Below, piece after piece: positions 40,119 through 47,941 of a DNA stretch of 64,000 nucleotides. Numbering within the stretch: the first letter of the stretch is position 1; each line of letters opens with the position of its first letter. The stretch covers positions 1,984,001-2,048,000 of the forward strand of contig NZ_CP046155.1 in assembly GCF_016403105.1 (NCBI RefSeq). The letters are read 5' to 3'. The DNA is from Leptolyngbya sp. BL0902. Its GTDB lineage: Bacteria > Cyanobacteriota > Cyanobacteriia > Phormidesmidales > Phormidesmidaceae. Made by a program: the position numbers and the translations under genes. The notes beneath the pieces are model-generated. The model ran no database searches. It was not told where the DNA came from and saw nothing but the letters and a program-made list of their open reading frames with translations.

Positions 40119-43100
40119 ATGAGCGAATACACAGGCATGACCCCCACGGTAATCATCGGTTTGGGGGGGACTGGCAAAGAGATTTTGATTAAAATCCGCC
40201 GCATGATTGTGGAGCAGTATGGCTCCCTGGATGCGCTGCCGATTGTGTCGTTTTTGCACATTGATACCGAACAAAATGCGCGGGTTTCTGAGGCGCAAAC
40301 GGTCTTAAAACAAGATATTTCTCTGCGGCCCATTGAGCAGATTTGGGCCAAGGTGGAGGATGCTAAGGCGATTCTCAATAAGCTGTCGGCCTATAGCTAT
40401 TTGGACGAATGGTTCCCCAGCGAATTAAAAGGGACGGACTCGATTTTGGCGGGGGCGGGTCAGATTCGCGCCCTGGGGCGGTTTGCCTTTGCCCTCAACT
40501 ATCCGCTGATTAAGGACTATTTCAATAAGGCCAAGGGGCGCATTGTTGGTCACGAAAAGTTCATGCTGGATCGCTGGAAGGTTCAGTTAGATAAGGGCAT
40601 CAATATTTTTGTGGTCTGCTCCCTGTCTGGCGGCACGGGTTCCGGCATGGTGCTGGATTTGGCCTACAACCTGCGGGACTGGGTGCCGATTTCGGAACTG
40701 CCTCAGACCAGTTCGTTTTTGGTACTGCCGGGAGCGTTTTCGGGGTTGGGGGATCGGGTGATTGCCAATGCCTACGCGGCGTTGATGGAACTCAACCACT
40801 TCAGCCGGGGCGACACCCGCTTTGACGCGCAGTATAGCGACAGCCAAAGCGACCGCATCACCAGCCAGAGCGGCCTGGATGTGCCCTTCAACTTCACCTA
40901 CCTGGTGGGCAACAGCAACGATAAAGTGACGTTCCCGACGTTAGGGGATGTGCTGGAAATGGTGGCTCAGAACGTGTTTTTAGACTTTAGCTCCGGCTTT
41001 AGCCAATACAAGAAGCTGGTGCGGGATAACGTGCGTAAACATTGGGCCAGCCCCGATGCCCTGGGCTATCCGCAAAACTTCATGAGCTTTGGCCTGTCCA
41101 GCATTCAGTTTCCGGTGGAGCGGGTGTTGAATGCCTGTTCGGCACGGCTGGCGGGCAAGTTGGTGGATTGGTGGAGTAACCCCACCCCGGCCCCTTCGGC
41201 GATGTCCGACCTGATTCGCACGGAAATTTTGCCGGGACTGTTTTTGGCAGAATCGGAACACGATCACCAAATCATCGACAGCATCAGCATGGGCGACAAC
41301 AAAAAGCCCTACGCCAAGGAGGTAGCAGACTGGGTAGCGGGGATTCGCAAACGCCGCAATGATTTGAACATTCCCTTCGAGAATTTGCAGCGGTTTATCT
41401 CTAACGAACAGGAGAAATATGCCCCCCACTTCCACGACACGGGCACCGATCCCAAGCGCTGGAGCGACTACTTCCAAAAAATGTGGGATAACCTAAGCTG
41501 GCTCATTCCTGAAAAGCGCAAGGAACTGCGGGCCACGGTGTATCAAATGGTGGAAGATCGCTTTCGGGGGCCAAAGTTTACCCGGCAATTTTTGGAAGTG
41601 TTAATTGAAGTCTTTGCCGACTTCCGCAGCAAGTTTGATCAAGATCGTCAAAAAAATTGGTTGCCCAAGGAACGTTCGGCCCAAAATGCCCTGCAAACCC
41701 TGCTCAAACAGATCGATAACCACGCCCAGCAAATGCTGATGCTCAACCGCAAAAAGGTCATTGAAGATGATTTCACGGGCATCATGCAGGCGCTAGAGCA
41801 GATTTATGTCTCCAAAGTGGAGGTCAAGGCCCGCACCCTGGGGGTGATGCTGCTGGATGGCCTGCGGGAGGAAATTGACCAGCTTTTGGTAGACCTCACC
41901 GCCTTTGAAACCGTGCTGGCCAACGTCCAGGCTGAACTCAAGGATAAGGAGCGCGTCTACACCCGCGAAACCGGGGGGCTCACCGTCAACGGCATTTTGC
42001 TCTACGACGAAAAGGAAATCGACGCCGCCTACCGCAATACCGTGGCCGACCAGGAAGAAACCCTCTGCCAAACCCTCTCCCAACAGGTGCTTGAAGACCT
42101 GCGCCTGCGCCTGTTCGACCTCTATCCCTTCGATGCCCTGAAGACCAAAGACCTCTACGAACGGCTGCTGGGGCAATCGATGGAGGTGTTTCGCCGCCGC
42201 AGTCAGCTCGACATTTCCACCGCCCGCAAGTTCCTCGAACAATACCCCACCGTGGAAATGCAGGAGGCCCAAATCAAAACCACCTTTGAGAAATCCGAAG
42301 CCTTTTTGCGCCTCAGCCAGGAGCAGAAAAAGCTGGGCTGGGACGACAAGTTGGAGAAGTACCAAAAACTCGTCGGCATCCAGGGCGGCAGCAAACCCAC
42401 CGACCCCGCCGTGTCGGCCCTGCTGCCGATGATCCGCAAAACCAGCACCGTCACCGACAAGGAAATTCGCCCCCTCAACGACCCCTACCACATCTACTTT
42501 GTGCAGGAAACCGGAGCCTTTCCGCTGCGGATGATTGAGGGCATGGAACGGATGCGATCCCTCTACCGCGCCGTGTCCCAGGCCGACCACAACCCCCTCC
42601 ACACCCACCAAGACTACCGCCAGTTTGGCGACGTGATGCCCGAAACCAGCAACGAACGGCAGGCCCGCTACAACCTGATGCTGGCCAACGCCCTGGGCCT
42701 GGTGCGCGAGGAGGAAAACCGGGTGACGGGCTTTGCGGAAATCAAGTTCACCTACCGTGATAAGCTGACGGGCTTCGACAAAACCGACGTGATGGGCACC
42801 ACCTGGGAGGAGGCCGAGGACTTCCTGCTCACCGACCAAAACCGCCGCCTCGCCGAAACCCTGGACAACGCCATCCGCGCCATCGGCGAACAGGCCGCCA
42901 CCAAACCCCAAAAGCAAGCCCTCTACACCCAGGTGATGGCCTACCTACAACAGCAGGAACGCACCCTCCCCGGCGGCTCCGACAGCGAGGACTACAAACG
43001 CATCCAAGCGGCAATCTCCAATTTCGTCACCACCCACCGCCTCTTTATTCCCGGCGAAAATCCCGCCCCCGCCGCCACGAGTCCCATGACGCCTTCACCC

Positions 43101-43499
43101 ACGACTCCGCCCCCCGTGACCTCTGCCCCGGTCACGCCATCCTCTGCCCCTGCCGCTGCCTCCACCGATGAGAACCTGGGCAAATACGCCAAGCTCGTCG
43201 AAACCTGCTACCGTCGCGGCGATCCCTCTGCTACGGAGCTAGAACTGCTGGAAAAATTCCGGGTGAGGTACGGTGTTTCGGTGGAACAGGCCAATGCCAT
43301 TGCCGCCCAGTTCCAACCCCAAGACACCCTAGAACAGTCCGCCGCTGAATATGCCCTGATGTTCCGGGCTTTCATCGAAAATGATGGCGACATTGACCTA
43401 GAAGAACAAGCCCAACTGCTGGAACTTCAGGAAGAACTGGGCCTGACCAATGAGCAGGTGGCCATTATTGAGGAGAATGTGCGATCAGAGTTGGCTTAG
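40119..43499 (+). CDS. Giant tubulin-like (Tubulin_2) domain protein
   Basis: A 1126-residue protein whose N-terminal third belongs to the tubulin/FtsZ superfamily. GLGGTGKEIL (14-23) and FLHIDTEQN (46-54) match the first nucleotide-binding loops, and SLSGGTGSGMVLDLA (169-183) is the GTP-binding tubulin signature. The middle (about 400-960) is long and helical with probable coiled coil (RLSQEQKKLGWDDKLEKYQKL is one example region). A Pro/Thr/Ala linker (about 965-1010) leads to two similar helical modules, YAKLVETCYRRGD...GVSVEQANAI and YALMFRAFIENDGD...GLTNEQVAII. The family was described in bacteria as a third FtsZ-like group of unknown role, proposed for membrane remodelling. It has no known partner next to it apart from the AT-rich gene downstream. 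Confidence 0.88.
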   Translation: MSEYTGMTPTVIIGLGGTGKEILIKIRRMIVEQYGSLDALPIVSFLHIDTEQNARVSEAQTVLKQDISLRPIEQIWAKVEDAKAILNKLSAYSYLDEWFPSELKGTDSILAGAGQIRALGRFAFALNYPLIKDYFNKAKGRIVGHEKFMLDRWKVQLDKGINIFVVCSLSGGTGSGMVLDLAYNLRDWVPISELPQTSSFLVLPGAFSGLGDRVIANAYAALMELNHFSRGDTRFDAQYSDSQSDRITSQSGLDVPFNFTYLVGNSNDKVTFPTLGDVLEMVAQNVFLDFSSGFSQYKKLVRDNVRKHWASPDALGYPQNFMSFGLSSIQFPVERVLNACSARLAGKLVDWWSNPTPAPSAMSDLIRTEILPGLFLAESEHDHQIIDSISMGDNKKPYAKEVADWVAGIRKRRNDLNIPFENLQRFISNEQEKYAPHFHDTGTDPKRWSDYFQKMWDNLSWLIPEKRKELRATVYQMVEDRFRGPKFTRQFLEVLIEVFADFRSKFDQDRQKNWLPKERSAQNALQTLLKQIDNHAQQMLMLNRKKVIEDDFTGIMQALEQIYVSKVEVKARTLGVMLLDGLREEIDQLLVDLTAFETVLANVQAELKDKERVYTRETGGLTVNGILLYDEKEIDAAYRNTVADQEETLCQTLSQQVLEDLRLRLFDLYPFDALKTKDLYERLLGQSMEVFRRRSQLDISTARKFLEQYPTVEMQEAQIKTTFEKSEAFLRLSQEQKKLGWDDKLEKYQKLVGIQGGSKPTDPAVSALLPMIRKTSTVTDKEIRPLNDPYHIYFVQETGAFPLRMIEGMERMRSLYRAVSQADHNPLHTHQDYRQFGDVMPETSNERQARYNLMLANALGLVREEENRVTGFAEIKFTYRDKLTGFDKTDVMGTTWEEAEDFLLTDQNRRLAETLDNAIRAIGEQAATKPQKQALYTQVMAYLQQQERTLPGGSDSEDYKRIQAAISNFVTTHRLFIPGENPAPAATSPMTPSPTTPPPVTSAPVTPSSAPAAASTDENLGKYAKLVETCYRRGDPSATELELLEKFRVRYGVSVEQANAIAAQFQPQDTLEQSAAEYALMFRAFIENDGDIDLEEQAQLLELQEELGLTNEQVAIIEENVRSELA

Positions 43500-43509
43500 G
43501 GCCACACCG

Positions 43510-43542
43510 AGATCCCAGGGTTCTTCAAGAACCCTGGGATCT
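43510..43542 (+). terminator. Strong hairpin after the tubulin-like gene
   Basis: A perfect 14-pair stem, AGATCCCAGGGTTC at 43510-43523 against its complement at 43529-43542, with a five-base loop, starts 10 bases after the stop. There is no T run, so it may protect the 3' end rather than terminate by the classic mechanism. Confidence 0.55.
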
Positions 43543-43625
43543 GATCTGTAAGAGCAGTCTAATCCTAGAAGCTAAGAATCTAATAGTCTTCATTTAAATG
43601 TTGTCAATTCAAAGCAGAAATATAA

Positions 43626-44999
43626 ATGCACGAAGCTTTAATGGTTCTTTCCAACAATCAATTCCAGAAAGTGATAGCGGATCGCGTTCAGCATCAGGAT
43701 TTTAAAAGAATATTTCAATGCCCTGAATGCCATGCAACACTCACTTTCCGAAGAAGCTATACAAGGAACGGCCATCATGTACCTGCTGCATTTGTTCATC
43801 CTCGGGACGGCAAACCGTGCGAGGAAAGGGTCGAATACAATTTTTCACCAACCAAACAGCTTTCACCTTTTGAGTTAATTAATCGAGGACAGAATACTCA
43901 AAAGCTTGAAAAAGCGTTTTTGCGTTGCCAAAAATATTTTGCGATAGGCACACAAAAGAGTTCTAAGATTCCCTCTATGCTTGATGGATGGTACAACACA
44001 GCGGCAGGAAAAAGTTCGCGTGGAGACTATTGTTGCGGCATATTTGATTTAACCATATTTGACGATCCCTTTACTGAAGATTGGATAATAACAGATAGCA
44101 ACTTAAAGAAGAAAATTGAATACAACAAAATCAACGGAGCGATACATGATAATCCTGATTTTTTGATTGAAGCAGTATCAAAAGTATTCAGCTCGAGGAG
44201 GCTAGATATACATTTTAATCAAGAGGTACATAAAGTAAAGAACTCTATTCTGTCAGATCCTCAAAGATTCAATTTCTTTGAGAAGAAGAGAAAATCTGAT
44301 TGGTGGAAAGAGTTTTATGAAAATATTTATGGAAAGACCCTAGATTCTTTATCCGTTGAAGATTTAGTGGATGAACATATTGCTCATCTGAATGGTCTAC
44401 TAAGATATCTGCGACAAGGAATTTCCCTTGAGGCCAAAAAGAAATTCTTTGAGGTTCTTATTCTTGGAAGTCTTGATTTTCCAGTCACTAGAGATATTGT
44501 ATGGACTCAGGAACAAAGAAATAGCTATGAGAGTAGCGTATTAGTGGGCTTGTGTATTCAAGAGGCCGATGATTTGGCAAAGAAAAATGGAATTGACAAG
44601 AAGGCTATTTTTTTAGACTATCCAATTCATATAATCGCAGAAGCTAGACGAAAGGCTCGATTGAACTATGAACGCATATTTGAAAGTATACTTTTAGAAC
44701 ATCGCAGCAGCGTATTAAAGAAGCGAGAAGGAATGATAGAATCTTTTTCCTTGATGAGTAAAGATTTTCTTGAAGGTATAATGACCGATCAACATCTAAA
44801 GGATGCCATATCTGATTTCGATAGGGGCAAGAGAAGTTTAGGAAGTCGGTTTATTAGATTTTTTGTCTCCAGACAAATATCTTTCATAAAAAGATATGAC
44901 TGGTCTGTATTGCCTTTATTTTATGAAGATATACGATTTCTTTACTTAGATTTCTTTCAACCTAGCAAAACGAGTAAAGAATCATCAAAAGCGGATTAA
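43626..44999 (+). CDS. AT-rich orphan protein with CoiA-like zinc cluster
   Basis: A 457-residue protein in DNA visibly much richer in A and T than the genes around it, a sign of recent acquisition. Near the N-terminus FQCPECHATLTFRRSY followed by HHVPAAFVHPRDGKPCEE resembles the C-x2-C...H zinc cluster of CoiA-type competence proteins, which precede a nuclease-like domain. The remaining 350 residues are helical, lysine-rich and unrecognised, with IFDLTIFDDPF, KRKSDWWKEFYENIYG and a C-terminal SRFIRFFVSRQISFIKRYDW. No signal peptide. It follows the tubulin-like gene by 126 bases, separated by a hairpin. The CoiA similarity is weak and I would not name it on that basis. Confidence 0.75.
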   Translation: MHEALMVLSNNQFQKVIADRVQHQDFKRIFQCPECHATLTFRRSYTRNGHHVPAAFVHPRDGKPCEERVEYNFSPTKQLSPFELINRGQNTQKLEKAFLRCQKYFAIGTQKSSKIPSMLDGWYNTAAGKSSRGDYCCGIFDLTIFDDPFTEDWIITDSNLKKKIEYNKINGAIHDNPDFLIEAVSKVFSSRRLDIHFNQEVHKVKNSILSDPQRFNFFEKKRKSDWWKEFYENIYGKTLDSLSVEDLVDEHIAHLNGLLRYLRQGISLEAKKKFFEVLILGSLDFPVTRDIVWTQEQRNSYESSVLVGLCIQEADDLAKKNGIDKKAIFLDYPIHIIAEARRKARLNYERIFESILLEHRSSVLKKREGMIESFSLMSKDFLEGIMTDQHLKDAISDFDRGKRSLGSRFIRFFVSRQISFIKRYDWSVLPLFYEDIRFLYLDFFQPSKTSKESSKAD

Positions 45000-45071
45000 A
45001 AAGCCAAAAATATATTGCTAGAAATGTTGAATTTAATCTAAATTAGCGAATAAATAAAGTCTGAAACTTTT

Positions 45072-45170
45072 ATGGCATTTAAATTTATCACCGAAATCTT
45101 CGTCCACTACTGGTAACGCCTAATTGCCAAGCATCCCGCCATTACTGATTTAGCAAATCTTCTGCAATGA
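45072..45170 (+). pseudogene. Possible small-gene remnant with a nonsense codon
   Basis: Reads MAFKFITEIFVHYW, then TAA at 45114-45116, then RLIAKHPAITDLANLLQ and TGA. A CAA to TAA change would account for the break and would join the two parts as one 33-codon peptide. It lies in the AT-rich strip before the toxin-antitoxin-like genes. The evidence is only the protein-like composition. Confidence 0.25.
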
Positions 45171-45268
45171 CAGAGAAAACCAAAACCATCCTCTGTACTT
45201 TTCCTTGCATCACCTTCCACATCGAAAACTCAAAATAGAATAACACCATCACAATTGAGGACAATTCT

Positions 45269-45544
45269 ATGACCGTTCGACAACGACGTTACAGCAAAGA
45301 AGAACTCGCCCGACGAGGGCAAGAACTGTATGAGACTAGCATTCGGCAACAAGTCGAAGCTGGAAACGAGGGTAAAATAGTAGCCATTGACATCGAAACA
45401 GGTGATTTCGAGGTTGATGAGAACATTGTGCCTGCAACTAATCAACTCTTTGAACGACATCCTGATGCACAACCCTGGGTGATTCGGATCGGACATCGTG
45501 CCGTCGATCATTTTGGGGCGCGAAGCTTGAAAAAAACACCATGA
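45269..45544 (+). CDS. Small protein paired with a retropepsin-like protease gene
   Basis: A 91-residue protein with RYSKEELARRGQELYETSIR, GNEGKIVAIDIETGDFEVDEN and DAQPWVIRIGHRAVDHFG. As I recall, this pattern recurs in cyanobacteria directly ahead of clan AA aspartic protease genes, and the two stop/start codons overlap here (ATGATG), showing translational coupling. The arrangement resembles a toxin-antitoxin pair, with this gene in the antitoxin position, but no such activity is established. Cytoplasmic. Confidence 0.75.
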   Translation: MTVRQRRYSKEELARRGQELYETSIRQQVEAGNEGKIVAIDIETGDFEVDENIVPATNQLFERHPDAQPWVIRIGHRAVDHFGARSLKKTP

Positions 45545-45801
45545 TGCAAGGGGTTGTCAATTTACGGCGTGAAGCAACTCTGACGGTTGTTGTGGGTAGC
45601 TCTAATCAGAATGTACAAGCCATCGAAGCGGTAATTGATACAGGATTTACTGGGTTTCTGTCCTTACCATCAGCAATCATCACCACGCTCAACTTACCTT
45701 GGAGTGCCTCCGACATTGTTACCTTAGGAGACGGCAGCGAAACCCTGTTCGATTTATACACAGCCGTTGTGCCTCTAAAAATCCCTGCCTTTGCATCCTA
45801 G
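45541..45801 (+). pseudogene. Truncated retropepsin-like (clan AA) aspartic protease
   Basis: The 86-residue product has the catalytic motif AVIDTGFTGFLSLPSAII followed by VTLGDGSETLFDLYTAVVPL, the N-terminal half of clan AA retropepsin-like proteases. The family is normally about 120-130 residues with a conserved Leu-Gly-Met-Ser/Asp-Leu-Leu block near the end; here a TAG cuts the frame before that block. I find no continuation in the next 80 bases in other frames. Probably inactive. It is coupled to the preceding 91-residue gene by overlapping start and stop. Confidence 0.65.
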
Positions 45802-45880
45802 GTTTCAGGATAAAAGCCGAGCACAGAACTCAATCAAAATCTTCATCAATTGAGACCTTGAGCTTAGGACTATACAAAAA

Positions 45881-46102
45881 ATGCCGACTGAAATCCAGAA
45901 AATCTATGATCACGTTCTATCAACGTTATCGTCTAACGAACGATTACAACTGGCGACGCTAATTCTAAATAGCCTTGTTCAGGAAACCATCAATGTGGAC
46001 GAAAGCGGCACTTGGACAGAACAAGATCAACGTGATCTCACCACGTTTTCCTTGCAATACGCCATGACTTCATTTTCCGACGATGAGGAGATAGTCGAGT
46101 GA
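45881..46102 (+). CDS. Antitoxin-like protein of a MazF/PemK-type module
   Basis: A 73-residue acidic protein, MPTEIQKIYDHVLSTLSSN..., with LQLATLILNSLVQ and SGTWTEQDQRDLTTFSLQYA. As I recall, this is the antitoxin-side protein that precedes MazF/PemK-type toxins in cyanobacteria. It ends in a four-base GTGA overlap with a second start codon, the normal coupled arrangement. The toxin itself is reduced to 17 codons. With no toxin left to neutralise, the gene may be free to decay, though its own frame is whole. Confidence 0.72.
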   Translation: MPTEIQKIYDHVLSTLSSNERLQLATLILNSLVQETINVDESGTWTEQDQRDLTTFSLQYAMTSFSDDEEIVE

Positions 46103-46152
46103 TTTATAATCCGGGTGACATAGTAACTATTGAACTTCCTGAGGTCTTTTAA
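46099..46152 (+). pseudogene. MazF/PemK toxin remnant, first 17 codons
   Basis: GTG at 46099 overlaps the antitoxin stop and encodes VIYNPGDIVTIELPEVF before TAA. MazF/PemK toxins start this way (a hydrophobic strand around PGDIV, then a Pro-rich turn leading to an R-R-P-x-V motif), but everything after the first strand is missing. The stop lies one base before the ATG of the next module, so the toxin body was probably lost by a deletion that joined two modules. Confidence 0.6.
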
Positions 46153-46153
46153 A

Positions 46154-46378
46154 ATGTCAAAGCTACTTGAAAGAATCACCATCAATCCAAAGCAATGTGG
46201 AGGTCGCCCTTGCATTCGCGGTATGCGAATCCGGGTCTCTGACATCCTAGATTTATTTGCAGCAGGCTTAAGTGCCGAAGAAATTTTAGAAGATCTGCCA
46301 GATCTAGAAATGGAAGACATCCAAGCCTCCCTAACCTATGCTGCCCGGAAGCTCAATCATCCCATCCTAGTCGCATGA
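46154..46378 (+). CDS. DUF433 domain antitoxin
   Basis: A 74-residue protein starting MSKLLERITINPKQCGGRPC, then IRGMRIRVSDILDLFAAGLSAEEIL, the DUF433 helix-turn-helix. DUF433 proteins are antitoxins of DUF5615/VapC-like toxins. The start at 46154 sits two bases after the stop of the MazF stump, so the stump may serve as a leader for translational coupling. The stop overlaps the DUF5615 start by four bases. It probably binds its own promoter with the toxin. Confidence 0.88.
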   Translation: MSKLLERITINPKQCGGRPCIRGMRIRVSDILDLFAAGLSAEEILEDLPDLEMEDIQASLTYAARKLNHPILVA

Positions 46379-46716
46379 CAACCCTCTGGATCGACGCGCA
46401 TCTTTCCCCAGCCCTAGCAACCTGGATAACGGATAACTTTGATGTAACCGCAGTGGCACTTCGAGATATTGGATTACGGGATGCCGAAGATCCTGACATC
46501 TTCGAGGCTGCAAAGTCGCAATCTGTCATCTTTATGACCAAAGATAGAGACTTTGTTGATCTGGTTGATCGCCTTGGGCCACCCCCTCAAATCATTTGGC
46601 TAACCTGTGGCAACACCTCAAATGCTCGGTTGCGAGAGATTTTGGGTTCTGTTCTACCCACGGCTTTAGAAATCCTATGCTCAGGTGAATCCTTAGTGGA
46701 AATTGGTGGAGATTAA
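46375..46716 (+). CDS. DUF5615 PIN-like toxin
   Basis: A 113-residue PIN-like (Mut7-C related) protein, LWIDAHLSPALATWI at the N-terminus with a first aspartate, DIGLRDAEDPDIFEAA in the centre and SVIFMTKDRDFVDLV, where the D-x-D/F acidic residues of the nuclease site are visible. IIWLTCGNTSNARL is the conserved family ending. Length is full for DUF5615. It overlaps DUF433 by four bases and forms the only intact toxin-antitoxin pair in this strip. Expected to be a ribonuclease held in check by the DUF433 partner. Confidence 0.86.
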   Translation: MTTLWIDAHLSPALATWITDNFDVTAVALRDIGLRDAEDPDIFEAAKSQSVIFMTKDRDFVDLVDRLGPPPQIIWLTCGNTSNARLREILGSVLPTALEILCSGESLVEIGGD

Positions 46717-46906
46717 AATTAATATTAGCCTAGGGCACGCACTAGAAAAGCCCAACAAAAATGCGTTGTTAGAGCCAGTAGACTACTCAGATTTAGAGTG
46801 GAAATACAATTGAAATTCCCGCGATTATATAGTTTAGTATTAGAGAATCTGATTACTACTGATGATGCCTAAATTTCCAAAATCTCGATATTAGGGTAAG
46901 CATTCT

Positions 46907-47230
46907 ATGTCAACAACACCCGTACAAACAAAGGCCCAAGCTCTGGCCTTGCTCCAAGAGCATGATCAGGAACTATACCACTTTGGTGTTAAGCGTTGCG
47001 GCATTTTTGGATCCTTTGTTCGAGACGCTAAAATCCATCCTCAAAGCGACGTTGATATTTTGGTCGCCTTTGAGCCAGACCAAAAAACCTTTGACAACTT
47101 TATGAATCTCTCCTTTTTCCTAGAAGATCTCTTTGGCCGAACCATTGACCTTGTTACGGTCGAATCCTTAAGTCCTTACATTGGCCCACGTATCTTGGAG
47201 GAGGTTGAATATGTCTCCATCCGCCCGTGA
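46907..47230 (+). CDS. Minimal nucleotidyltransferase (MNT, MntA-type)
   Basis: A 107-residue MNT protein. The nucleotidyltransferase signature GIFGSFVRDAKIHPQSDVDILVAF provides G-S-x-x-R and the two metal-binding aspartates of S-D-V-D. IDLVTVESLSPYIGPRILEEVEYV is the usual C-terminal block. In HEPN/MNT toxin-antitoxin systems MntA modifies and silences the HEPN ribonuclease. Here the HEPN gene, which overlaps it, survives only as 27 codons, so this MNT is an orphan. Confidence 0.88.
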   Translation: MSTTPVQTKAQALALLQEHDQELYHFGVKRCGIFGSFVRDAKIHPQSDVDILVAFEPDQKTFDNFMNLSFFLEDLFGRTIDLVTVESLSPYIGPRILEEVEYVSIRP

Positions 47231-47294
47231 ATACCTACAGCATATTCTTGATGAAACAACCTGCACAGACCTTCGGGCATTGTCTGGAGGGTAG
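47211..47294 (+). pseudogene. HEPN (DUF86) toxin remnant, first 27 codons
   Basis: ATG at 47211 overlaps the end of the MNT gene by 20 bases and encodes MSPSAREYLQHILDE followed by TTCTDLRALSGG and a TAG at 47292-47294. The opening matches the first helix of HEPN/DUF86 proteins paired with MntA. The rest, including the catalytic R-x4-6-H, is gone. Too short to be a working toxin. Confidence 0.6.
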
Positions 47295-47334
47295 CGTCAC
47301 ACAGGGCAAAATTGCTCTGGGTTGCCGGAAGTGG

Positions 47335-47892
47335 CTAAGGCGAATTATCGGGGGATGAGACTTGGTAGAAAGCGAGATGGGTGGTGCCGTAGTGCTTTTG
47401 GCGCACCAAAGTTAAACCGGAAATTTCGGTCGGTTGCCAGCCGTTAGTTCCGTGCTCTACGGCTACTTCTCCGGTGGGGTTTAGCAGCCCATAGCGGGCA
47501 ATGCGCTCTAGAACGGGGTCGTAGAGATCGCTGATGTAGGGCGGATCAAAGTAAATGAGGTCGAAGGGCTGGTGCTTCAGCCGTGAGAGTTGGTTCACCA
47601 CATCGCCTTTGAAGAGACGAAACACCTGGTCAGGCTGGGCCACGCGCTGCCAGTTTTCCCGTGCCACAGCATAGGCAGCGGCGGATTGCTCGATACCCAC
47701 GACTTCAGCGGCTCCGCGACACAGCGCCTCGGCTCCCATGGCTCCACTGCCAGCGCAGAGATCCAGCCAGCGACAGCCCGCCACTCGCCCCTGCCAAATG
47801 TTAAACAGCGCCTCCCGCACCCGTGCCGCTGTGGGCCGAGTGGCCTCGCCAGGGAGGGTTTTGAGGGCACGATTACCGTAAATTCGCAGCAT
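47335..47892 (-). CDS. rsmD: 16S rRNA (guanine966-N2)-methyltransferase RsmD
   Basis: Methylates G966 of 16S rRNA during 30S assembly. The 185-residue protein has MLRIYGNRALKTLPGEATRPT, the family's N-terminal RNA-contact segment, SAM-binding motif WLDLCAGSGAMGAEAL and the catalytic FDLIYFDPPYISD. VAVEHGTNGW near the end is also typical. It lies 49 bases downstream of the hybrid histidine kinase on the same strand and may be co-transcribed with it. Confidence 0.94.
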   Translation of the reverse strand: MLRIYGNRALKTLPGEATRPTAARVREALFNIWQGRVAGCRWLDLCAGSGAMGAEALCRGAAEVVGIEQSAAAYAVARENWQRVAQPDQVFRLFKGDVVNQLSRLKHQPFDLIYFDPPYISDLYDPVLERIARYGLLNPTGEVAVEHGTNGWQPTEISGLTLVRQKHYGTTHLAFYQVSSPDNSP

Positions 47893-47941
47893 AGGATAAT
47901 CCTATCAGTCTGGTTGCTCCCAGGCCCAGGGAAGGGCGGCA

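Noticed and set aside
41793-42917. 374-codon minus-strand frame inside the tubulin-like gene
   Set aside because: Antisense shadow of a strongly supported gene; low-complexity valine/glycine/phenylalanine composition.
45699-45962. Frame-shifted continuation of the aspartic protease
   Set aside because: The alternative frame gives cysteine- and arginine-rich sequence without the protease C-terminal block, so truncation explains it better than a frameshift.
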